43,323 bases of DNA from assembly GCA_027487315.1 (NCBI GenBank), contig JAIYDW010000106.1:1-43323 (forward strand), in the 5' to 3' direction. Made by a program: the position numbers and the translations under genes. Below are positions 9,201 through 17,100 of the stretch, in pieces. The notes under the pieces are model-generated. The model had not been told where the DNA came from. It worked only from the letters and a program-made list of their open reading frames with translations, and did not search any database. The number at the start of each line of letters is the position of its first letter. Within the stretch, counting starts at the first letter, position 1. The stretch comes from Verrucomicrobiaceae bacterium. GTDB taxonomy: Bacteria; Verrucomicrobiota; Verrucomicrobiia; Verrucomicrobiales; Verrucomicrobiaceae.

Positions 9201-10580
9201 TCAAAAGAATCGAATCCTTGGCAACTCAGCTTTAAAACGCTGTTTCACATGGCGAATGACTCCCATCATTTCCGCACGGAGGACCAGCTCAGCGCCGAGG
9301 GCTACCGGCTGGAGGGGAATGTTTTTGTCAGCGCCTATGATCGCTATCTGCCGCTTTATGAGGCGAAGATGCTGCATCAGTTCGACCACCGCTTCTCCAC
9401 CTACCAGGGCGCTACAGATGCGCAGCTCAGGATGAAGACCCTGCCGCGCTGCACGCCTGCGCAGAAGACTGATCCGCGCTTCACCGCCCAGCCCACCTAC
9501 TGGGTGCGGGAGGAGATCGTCGAGTCCGCGGTCCCTCATTATCCCGAGGCCATACACATGGCCCTCACCTTCGGCTCGAAGACCAGCCTGCAACGCTTCT
9601 TCTGCTACTGGTGCGCCGGCTGGTTCATCAATCGGGATGAGAAGAAGCGCGGCCAGGAACTGCTGGACCTCGCCATGTCCTTTGACCTCGACGACAAACT
9701 CAACAGCTACCTGCGCGGCATCACCGCCCCACACTACGCCGCCGAAATGGAAGCCCGCTTCCCTCTCACCGCAGACGATGTGATAGCCATCCGCGCGAAT
9801 TTCAAGGAGCCCGAAGACATCGCCCGCGAGTTGGTTGAGAGGTTCAGCCCGAAGTGGTTCTTGGGTTGGCGAGACATCACGAACACCACCAACCAGCGCA
9901 CCACGATTTGTAGCGCTGTCCCGAAATCGGCGGTTGGTGATACCTTTTTGCTCATCGTGCCTACGCACCCTGCGACGCGTAAACGGTTCGTGATCTTGGA
10001 GGCGTGCCTAAATGCTTTCGTCCAAGATTTTGGTGCCCGGCAGAAGGTGGGTGGCACACACATGAAGTACAATGTGTTCCGCCAACTAGCAGTCCTGCCA
10101 CCGGATGCATTCGATAAGCCATGTGCCTGGATGACGGGGCAAAGCCTCGCAGACGTCCTCCTCCCCCGAGTTCTGGAGCTTGTTTACACCTCCCACGACC
10201 TAACCGTTCTGGCGCGGGACTGCGGCTACGATGGGCCGCCATTTGTCTGGGATGAAGACCGCCGCTTTGAGATCCGCTGCGAGCTGGATGCTGCATTTCT
10301 GCACCTCTATCTTCCCAGCACCAACACCGGCCACTGGCAGCCCGCCCCCGGCGAGACCGCCGCCGCCCTCTCCGCCCTCCAAAACGCCTTCCCCACCCCC
10401 CGCCACGCCGCCGAGCACATCCTCAACACCTTCCCCCTCATTCGCGAAGCCGACGAAAAACTCCACGGCCACTACCGCACCCGCGACCGCATCCTTACCC
10501 TCTACGACGCCATGCTCACCGCCCAGCGCACGGGCGCAGCCTTTCAATCCAGCCTGAGCCCAATGCCTGGCTCCCAATAG
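6267..10580 (+). CDS. DrmMI-like / Eco57I-type N6-adenine DNA methyltransferase (1437 aa)
   Basis: This very large methylase has Y-T-P-P-E-L-V at about 447. The SAM-binding motif I, D-P-A-C-G-S-G-H-F, is at about 493-501, and the catalytic N-P-P-W is at about 752, which together define N6-adenine methylases. A roughly 440-residue N-terminal region precedes motif I, and a long C-terminal region probably holds target recognition. The class occurs as type IIL/Eco57I enzymes, BREX PglX and DISARM DrmMI. With a DrmD-like helicase immediately upstream and no BREX genes (pglZ, brxC) anywhere in the window, DrmMI is the best match. It would mark host DNA as self. No clear nuclease motif was recognised, which argues against a self-contained restriction enzyme. 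The next gene starts 11 bp downstream. The last 100 codons are more C-rich than the rest. Confidence 0.85.
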   Translation: MAIFPSIRIEGGLLGPDMLDQLFTGNLSGQKPADFGLADRRNLTDEIAAVFADARSLWGVFQNRLARLNEDDLATTVTRDAWVIPFLGLLGFEPRLNQRAHDVDGLSFFISHRSGEQEDEPPIHIVGARQELGRVAASGKPRLAPHSLVQEYLNRTEHVWGLVTNGTTLRLLRDSSFVRRQSYIEFDLGAILEEQRFQDFAALYRLIHRSRFPRGLSDAGDCLLETYHLQAEEQGGRVRDHLRDGVERCITLLANGFLDHPASAPLRERMASRLMSSEDFYRELLKLVYRFLFLLVAEDRGLLSPAPIYREHYGVNRLRRLLEQRAAYTEDDDLWQGLRVLWHLFGDDNLASILQLAPLNGELFAPTTLDGGSIKNRQLLTAFWHLAWYQERETAPATRVNYAALDVEELGSIYESLLDFHPHCAPDLAGRWTFQLVFGSDRKTTGSFYTPPELVNELVRSALDPVVNARLAALPKNATPEMRAETLLSLRVCDPACGSGHFLLAAARRLGRELARARTGEDEPAPERMREATREVIRHCIYGVDRNRLAVDLCRVALWIESHDADKPLAFLDHRIRCGDSLIGVFDLEVLKDGIPQEAFTALSSSDDKKFAREAAKKNKDDVGTLGSLFQWSPDAALSKLTLDGHAVDELDDDTPEHVRQKKARYESIHHDPEWQRLHDACDLWTAAFFQRLRADESLITTASVADRLADRSHDIDHLEYAQALARRQRAFHWPLEFPEVFDAGGFHVILSNPPWERVKLQEQEFFAARDISIATALNKSERAKLIRDLPNHHPELAEEWDIAQRSAAASSSFMRHAGRYPLAGRGDINTYAVFAELAGKLTHQTGRTGMILPTGIATDDTTKIFFGDLVRKQRLVSLTGYENEAFIFPAVHHAFKFCTLIVAGEGRGPACSRLAFFIRRFSELTEEARFFTLTPDEFALLNPNTGNCPIFRSAADAELTKAIYRRVPVLWKERSEDSKESNPWQLSFKTLFHMANDSHHFRTEDQLSAEGYRLEGNVFVSAYDRYLPLYEAKMLHQFDHRFSTYQGATDAQLRMKTLPRCTPAQKTDPRFTAQPTYWVREEIVESAVPHYPEAIHMALTFGSKTSLQRFFCYWCAGWFINRDEKKRGQELLDLAMSFDLDDKLNSYLRGITAPHYAAEMEARFPLTADDVIAIRANFKEPEDIARELVERFSPKWFLGWRDITNTTNQRTTICSAVPKSAVGDTFLLIVPTHPATRKRFVILEACLNAFVQDFGARQKVGGTHMKYNVFRQLAVLPPDAFDKPCAWMTGQSLADVLLPRVLELVYTSHDLTVLARDCGYDGPPFVWDEDRRFEIRCELDAAFLHLYLPSTNTGHWQPAPGETAAALSALQNAFPTPRHAAEHILNTFPLIREADEKLHGHYRTRDRILTLYDAMLTAQRTGAAFQSSLSPMPGSQ

Positions 10581-10591
10581 AATGCGACGCG

Positions 10592-12421
10592 ATGATTAAG
10601 GAAGTCCGCCTCCAAAACTTCAAACGCTACCGCGATCAGGTCTTCACTTTTAGACCTGATGGAATCACGTTACTCGCGGGAGGAAACAACTCTGGCAAGT
10701 CCACGGTGCTCCAGGCGCTTGCTGTCTGGGAGTTTTGTCGGGCGTTGGTTGAAGCTGCAAAAGGTCGTCGTGCTTTGAACGCGGGTGTGCGGACCGATCC
10801 GGCTGGAGTGAGCAATGAGGAGTTTTCGCCGATTGCGCTGCCGTCTCTAGAGCATCTTTGGACAAACCTTGATGGAAAACCAATGGTCGCAGATGCTGAA
10901 ATTGACCCGACCTATACTCTACGCATCTCAGTGACTTGGGATGTCGAGGCGGCCGTAGTGGAAGGACAGCCCCAACCACCATCCGTGGAGCACCAGCTTC
11001 AATTTGGCCTTAAACTCCTTCATCATCACGTATATGTGAAGCAGACCAACTCGACGCTCCAGGATGCCACACCAATCCCTCGGTTTGCATACTTACCGCC
11101 ATTTGCAGGGATTCAAACTCGTGAGGAGAGGATGTCCCCAGCGGCCCAAAAGCGGTTGATCGGGCGTGGACTAGCGGGTGCCGCGCTGCGAAATGTGATC
11201 CATGACTTGCACCGCCGAAGCGAAACAGAGTTTGCGAACCTTCGAGGCGCACGGCGTCGAATGAGCGTGGTAGAGCGTCAACAGTTCTTTCGCCGAGATC
11301 CTTGGTCTCAGTTGGTGGACGTTCTCCAGCGAGTGTTCCAAGCAGGACTTGCAGTTCAGCCCTTCAATGACGATTACAACACCGTCCTGCATGTGGACTT
11401 GTTTCGTGGCAATTTTCAGAACGGAAACTTCACGAGATTCGCAAATTTCACCCCTCGTGACATCATGGTTGAAGGCAGCGGTTTCCTGCAATGGCTGAGC
11501 GTGTATGCCCTGGCAGTGTCCCCAGAGATCAATATTCTTCTCCTCGACGAGCCAGATGCCCACTTGCATCCGACACTGCAAGCTCACCTCCTTGAGAGGT
11601 TGCGCGCGCTTGCTGTAGAGAACCGAAAGCAGGCTCTATTAGCGACTCATTCAACGGAGATTCTGCGACAGGTTGATCATCGAATGATTTTTGAGTTTAG
11701 CCGAAATCGAACGGGATACCTCGTGCAAAGTGAACAGCGAGTTGGGTTGTTCCATGGACTTGGTAGCGACTATGCACCGAAACTAGATCAACTTCGCCAA
11801 CACCGCCGTGTCATCTTCGTTGAAGGCACGTTCGAGGAGCCAATCCTGCGGATTTTCGCAGAGAAAATGGGACAGCCATTACCCCAGAATCTTGTGTTCT
11901 GGATTTACAATGGTGAACACACCCAGCGTCGCGTCTTATTCGAGCAGTTGCGCACTGAGATTCCAAACCTGAAAGGTATGTCGTTGCGAGACCGCGATTC
12001 TTTGGAGCTTGCGGAAGTTAACGCAAACCTCACCCAGAATAACTATCCTGATCGCAACGAATTGAGAATGAGAACATGGAGACGACGACAGATGGACAAT
12101 TACCTCCTCCTTCCGGCTGCCATCTCTCGTGCAGCGAATCGCCAGGAGGCTGATGTAACGCAGTTTTTCGCCGATCATTGGGGCCTCGCGGTGGGAGCCA
12201 ATCCTACAGCATCGAATTGTTCTCCCGGTTTGCTTGACGCAAGGGGGAAGGAGATTCTGACAGAAGGTCTGCCAGCGCGAAACCTTGAACCCGCAAAGCC
12301 CTCTGTGGAATCTGCATTGGGGTGCTCTCGTCATGATGTAGCACGCCATTTTGAAGCTGCCGAAGTCCCCGAGGATGTGCGTTTGATCGTTACGCAGCTT
12401 CATGCGCTTTGTCAGCCTTAA
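10592..12421 (+). CDS. OLD-like ABC ATPase with TOPRIM-like C-terminal region
   Basis: This 609-residue protein opens like SMC/RecF/OLD ATPases (M-I-K-E-V-R-L-Q-N-F-K-R-Y). The Walker A motif G-G-N-N-S-G-K-S-T is at about 29-37, and a signature-like V-E-G-S-G-F-L-Q-W is at about 292. Walker B L-L-L-D-E-P-D-A-H-L-H-P is at about 315-326, and the H-loop A-T-H-S is at about 351. After the ATPase lies V-I-F-V-E-G-T-F-E-E (about 408) and then L-R-D-R-D-S (about 466), the Glu and Asp-x-Asp pattern expected of a TOPRIM nuclease domain. OLD-family proteins are ATP-regulated DNA nucleases used in anti-phage systems. This is not a standard DISARM component, and its fixed position between methylase and CBS gene makes it part of the operon. 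The TOPRIM assignment is an inference from spaced motifs. Confidence 0.75.
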   Translation: MIKEVRLQNFKRYRDQVFTFRPDGITLLAGGNNSGKSTVLQALAVWEFCRALVEAAKGRRALNAGVRTDPAGVSNEEFSPIALPSLEHLWTNLDGKPMVADAEIDPTYTLRISVTWDVEAAVVEGQPQPPSVEHQLQFGLKLLHHHVYVKQTNSTLQDATPIPRFAYLPPFAGIQTREERMSPAAQKRLIGRGLAGAALRNVIHDLHRRSETEFANLRGARRRMSVVERQQFFRRDPWSQLVDVLQRVFQAGLAVQPFNDDYNTVLHVDLFRGNFQNGNFTRFANFTPRDIMVEGSGFLQWLSVYALAVSPEINILLLDEPDAHLHPTLQAHLLERLRALAVENRKQALLATHSTEILRQVDHRMIFEFSRNRTGYLVQSEQRVGLFHGLGSDYAPKLDQLRQHRRVIFVEGTFEEPILRIFAEKMGQPLPQNLVFWIYNGEHTQRRVLFEQLRTEIPNLKGMSLRDRDSLELAEVNANLTQNNYPDRNELRMRTWRRRQMDNYLLLPAAISRAANRQEADVTQFFADHWGLAVGANPTASNCSPGLLDARGKEILTEGLPARNLEPAKPSVESALGCSRHDVARHFEAAEVPEDVRLIVTQLHALCQP

Positions 12422-12434
12422 CAATTCTCGCTAG

Positions 12435-14108
12435 ATGTCCCCCACACTCAAAGACCTTCTCCCTCCCGATCAGCAACCGCTCACGATTCAGCCGCACGAA
12501 TCCGTGATGGAAGCCATCGAACGGCTGCGTGCTCATCAATACAACCAGCTTCCTGTCGTTGATGACCAAGGGCGCTGCCGTGGCGAGGTGGTGACTTATG
12601 AAACGATTCTTCATGCTGCCCTGGCGTTCGAGACCGAACCGGCAAAGCTCAAGGTCAAAGACGCCACCAAACGCGTGCCCACCTATGGGGCCGACGACGA
12701 TCTGCTGACCACGCTGGATGCGATTCAGCGCAGCGACTTTGCTCTGATTTTGGGAGAGGAAAAAAAGCTAACCGGAATCGTCACTACCGCTGACACCACG
12801 GCGTATTTCCACAAGTATGCAGGTGACCTCATGATGATCGAAGGGGTGGAGGTCAGCATCAAGGAGGCCATCGAGATCCTTTACGGCGGGCTACAAGAGC
12901 CCGCGCTGACCGAAGCTATCGAATCAGTAACAGATCGGGCCTCTGACACACGCAAAAAGCTGCCAGCGGCGATCAAAGCCTATCTCGGAAAAATGAATAT
13001 GGCGCCGCCACAAGGTGACGAAACCGAGGCTTTGGCCTTAGCCGAGACGAAGCTCAACTTGCCCAAAGCTGGCAAACCCTTCGACCGACTCACCTTCGAC
13101 GAATACACCGACATACTGCTTCGCCATCCGAAGGCTCCTCGTGTCGGAGAAACCGACAGTGCAGCAACAATTAGGAAGCTCCTGCACACCGTTCGAGATG
13201 CGCGCAACAAGCTGGCGCACTTCCGTGGTGACGTTACTATTCGCGAACGAGCGGACATTAAACTTGCCGCTGAATGGCTCGAACGGCATCAACCAACGCC
13301 GCTTCCACTACCTACACCAACTCCTACTCCTCGCCCCAATGATTTTGATCTTGTGGCATCGAATCCTCCCTACGAGAATAAGGGGGAAGAGGACTCAACA
13401 CCCCAAGGCAAGTATGCAGCACTTTCAAAGCACCTCGGTGATATGGACTCATCCGCCGAAAGCTGCCTAATGACCTTTACCGACATCGAGAAGCTGCTGA
13501 ATGAGAAGCTTCCCGAGTCTGCTTATGAATATCGGGCATGGTGGGCCAACGATCCGTCCAAACCTCATGCAGCCGGATGGTTGGCTCAAGGCTGGAAGGC
13601 TCAGTCACTCAGCATGTCGGAAAAGCGGCTCACTTTTGTCCGAACGGATGACCGGCAGAGGGCCTACATCGCTTTCTTCAGCCGCCTCAACACACTTGTG
13701 GCAGAGCACCCAGAGTTTCCGCTGCGCAATCTCAGCCCCCAAGGACAGAATTGGCAAACGCTGGCCTCTTTACAGGCTGTGGGAATGCAGACGGCTGACA
13801 TTGTAGGTGCCTTTGTACGTCAAGGCAGGTTCAGAATCGAACTCTATCTCGATGACTCCAATGAACTGGCTAACAAAGCACGCTTTGATGCATTGAATGC
13901 TCGCCAAGTCGAATTTGAACAAGCTTTCGGGGAGCCTTTGGCGTGGGAACGCCTCGAAGGCCGTCGCGCCTGTCGAATTGCGATCTACACCGCTGCAAAC
14001 ATTCTAACCGACAGCGAAAACGAGGAGGTGCTGGAATGGGCCGTGAACAAAGCCCGCGCATTCCACCGCGTGTTTGCGTCAGAGTTTGGAATCCTGGCCC
14101 GGGACTAA
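12435..14108 (+). CDS. CBS-pair protein with HEPN-like motif and DUF4268 C-terminus
   Basis: This 557-residue protein has three visible parts. Residues about 14-125 form two CBS repeats (first E-S-V-M-E-A-I-E-R-L with N-Q-L-P-V-V-D; second with F-A-L-I-L-G and L-T-G-I-V-T-T-A-D). CBS pairs usually bind adenine nucleotides or SAM and regulate an attached domain. Residues about 215-285 contain D-A-R-N-K-L-A-H-F-R-G, an R-x4-H motif typical of HEPN ribonuclease or Swt1-like domains. Residues about 345-555 contain a W-W-x-N segment and then a DUF4268-like region with F-R-I-E-L-Y-L-D and L-A-W-E-R-L-E. A Pro-Thr linker lies at about 290-300. The protein may be a nucleotide-sensing effector or regulator of the operon. 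Start ATG is 13 bp after the ATPase stop. The exact function is unknown. Confidence 0.7.
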   Translation: MSPTLKDLLPPDQQPLTIQPHESVMEAIERLRAHQYNQLPVVDDQGRCRGEVVTYETILHAALAFETEPAKLKVKDATKRVPTYGADDDLLTTLDAIQRSDFALILGEEKKLTGIVTTADTTAYFHKYAGDLMMIEGVEVSIKEAIEILYGGLQEPALTEAIESVTDRASDTRKKLPAAIKAYLGKMNMAPPQGDETEALALAETKLNLPKAGKPFDRLTFDEYTDILLRHPKAPRVGETDSAATIRKLLHTVRDARNKLAHFRGDVTIRERADIKLAAEWLERHQPTPLPLPTPTPTPRPNDFDLVASNPPYENKGEEDSTPQGKYAALSKHLGDMDSSAESCLMTFTDIEKLLNEKLPESAYEYRAWWANDPSKPHAAGWLAQGWKAQSLSMSEKRLTFVRTDDRQRAYIAFFSRLNTLVAEHPEFPLRNLSPQGQNWQTLASLQAVGMQTADIVGAFVRQGRFRIELYLDDSNELANKARFDALNARQVEFEQAFGEPLAWERLEGRRACRIAIYTAANILTDSENEEVLEWAVNKARAFHRVFASEFGILARD

Positions 14109-14120
14109 CGAAGTAATACA

Positions 14121-17100
14121 ATGAGCGTCTTTGCCCTCCACCAATCCGTCCTCTCAGACTACCGCGACTTCGTGCGGTCGTTCTTCTCCGTGAACGACGA
14201 CCGGGCACGGCAGTATGTGGAGCAAGCACTCGACCAAGAGAGTCGCTTGTGGCCTGACTTCCTCCTCCAAGTTAGTCCATCGTATGCCCGCGTCTCCACG
14301 GTGGACGACCTCGCCGCCCGAGGTGTGCTACATCCTGAGACGGCTCGAATATTCCGCACGGCGGAGGGGCATCCCTTCCACCTGTATCATCATCAGGTGG
14401 GCGCACTGGAACGTGCAGCGAGTGGCGGCAGCTATGTCGTGACCAGCGGCACAGGATCGGGCAAGAGCCTGACGTATTTCCTTCCCATCATCGACAACCT
14501 GCTGCGCAATCCACCCACGGGGGATCGCGTATCGGCGCTTGTGGTGTATCCAATGAACGCGCTAGTGAATAGCCAGGTGCAGGCGCTGGAGAAACTGCGC
14601 ATGGACTACGAGCGCCGGACCGGGGCACACTTTCCCGTCACCTTTGCCAAATACACAGGGGAGACTGCAAACAACAGCCGTCAGGACATGAGACTGCAAC
14701 CACCTCAGATCATGCTCACGAATTATGTGATGGCAGAGTTGCTGCTCGTGAGGCCTGAGGATCAGCGGTTCCTCGACCACGCTGGCGGTGGCCTTCGTTA
14801 CCTCGTCTTCGACGAACTGCATACCTACCGTGGCCGCCAGGGGGCGGACGTGGCGCTGCTGATTCGCCGTCTGAAGGAGCGCTGTGCCGCGCCCAACATG
14901 ATCTGTGTGGGCACCAGCGCAACGATGGTCTCCAGCCGCAATGCGACGCCCGTCGAGCGGCGGACTGCCGTGGCGGAGTTTGCCACGAAACTCTTTGGCC
15001 AGCCTCTTACCGAGGCTCAAGTCGTGGAAGAAACCCTTGAGCCCTACACCCTCGGAAACGCGCCATCCTTGCATGAACTGGCCCAAGTGGTGGCCGCTCC
15101 TCTACCCGCGCTGGCCTTGCATGAGTTTCGACATCATCCGCTGGCCCGCTGGGCGGAGTCCGAGTTCGGCGTGGAACCGGAACCGGGGGACCAGACCCGA
15201 CTGCGCCGACGCGTGCCACGCACTCTGGCTGAAGCGGCGGGACGGCTTGCTGAGGCCAGCGGAGCCGATGCTGATGTATGCCTGCAACGCCTGCAGGAGG
15301 TGTTGACTCGTGGAGGCGAGCTGGACCGTGAGGACGGTGGACGTGCCTTTGCCTTCAAACTACATCAATTCATCGGCCAGGGCCGGGCGCTCTTTGCCAC
15401 GCTCGAAGACACGGCTTCGCGGGAGTTCTCCATGGAGGGTCAACTGCTCGCCGGCGAGGGACGCATCTTTGCCCCGATCAAATTTTGCCGTCAGTGTGGG
15501 CAGGACTACTACCATGTGCTGAAACCACGCCAGGGGGACCGACTCCAACCGCATCCTGTGGGGGCAGAGAGCGAAGACGAAGACCTGACCAAGGGCTACC
15601 TGATGCTGGCCCCAGCCGAGAATGATTGGAGCACGGATCGCATTCCCGACGAGTGGCGTGATCCACGCGGGCGACTCAAGCCGACATGGCGCGAGCGTGT
15701 GCCCGAGGCAGTTTGGGTCTCGCCCAATGGCAACTTCAGCGGGACAGAACGCCCTGGAGCCATCAAAATGTGGTATCAGCCGCAGCCTTTCAGTCTGTGT
15801 CTATGCTGCGGAGAATACTATTCGTCGAGGGAGAAGGAGTTCGGGAAACTGGCCTCGATCTCCAGCGAAGCCCGAAGCAGCGCAACCACGGTGCTCGCTA
15901 CGTCCTTGCTCCGACACTCGGGAGGTGAAGGCAACCCACGAGACAAGCTGCTGACCTTTACCGACAACCGCCAGGATGCTTCACTCCAGTCCGGGCACTT
16001 CAATGACTTCGTCCATGTATCCCTCCTGCGTTGTGCGCTGTATGGGGCACTCCAACAGCAGCCGACGCTGACTTTTGATCGAGTGGCAGAGGCGGTCGTA
16101 GCGGCCTCCGGCCTCAGCGTTGACCACATCGTCCACGAGCGCAATGCTGGGCTCGATCCCAATTCGCAGGCGGCCCGCGAAGTGATGCAGGCATTTACCG
16201 AACTCACCGAATACAGGCTCTACGAAGACCTCCGCCGGGGCTGGCGAGTCGTGCAGCCGAACCTGGAGCATGTGGGCCTGCTCAGGGTTGGGTATCGGGG
16301 GCTGGACGAAGCCTGTGCTAATGCCAATGCATGGGCCTTTCACCCCGCCGCCGCAGCCCTGCCACAGGAAGAGCGCAGAATCATCGTGAAGGCGATCTTG
16401 GACCACTTTAGGCGCAAGCTTGCCATTGCCAGCCGCTGCCTTCAGGAAACGCCACAGCAGCAGCTACGCCGGCGCTCTGAGCAGCGCCTGAACGAGTTCT
16501 GGGGCCTCGATGAGTCGGGAATGGAACTTCGGCAATCGACGAGGTTTGTGTTGCTTGGGGATTCGTCCCGCGCTGTCGAGGGATTTAGCCTCAATCAACG
16601 AAGCAAGCTGGGCCGGTTCATCTGCCAGCGCCTTCACCTCGATGCCTCGGAGTACAACGGTGTCGCTGGCCGCCTGCTGGATTTGCTAGCTGGGCAGGGC
16701 TTGCTTGCCCGCCTTGATCCTGTGGACGACCACCGCTTTTTCCAGCTCGATGCCTCCTGTCTGCTCTGGCAACTGGGCGACGGCTCACCGCCCATTCCTG
16801 ACCCTCTGTATTCTCGTCGTGCAACGGCGGACGGCTACCAGGAGGTTCCAGCGCCCGTGAATGCATTCTTCGTGCGGTTTTATCGGGAAACAGCAGCCAG
16901 ACTGGCAGCGCTTGAAGCCCGAGAACATACTGCGCAGGTCGTCAAACAAGGTGAGCGTGAGCGCCGGGAACGACGTTTCCGCTGGGAGGAGCGAGACACC
17001 ACCAAGGAGCGCGACGGGCTTCGTCGTCTGCCCTATCTTGTTTGCTCACCCACGATGGAACTGGGGGTGGATATTGCCGATCTCGACCTTGTCCACATGC

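Noticed and set aside
6267-10580. The large methylase as BREX PglX or a stand-alone type IIL enzyme
   Set aside because: No pglZ, brxC or other BREX gene is in the window, no nuclease motif was recognised in it, and the DrmD-like partner is directly upstream.
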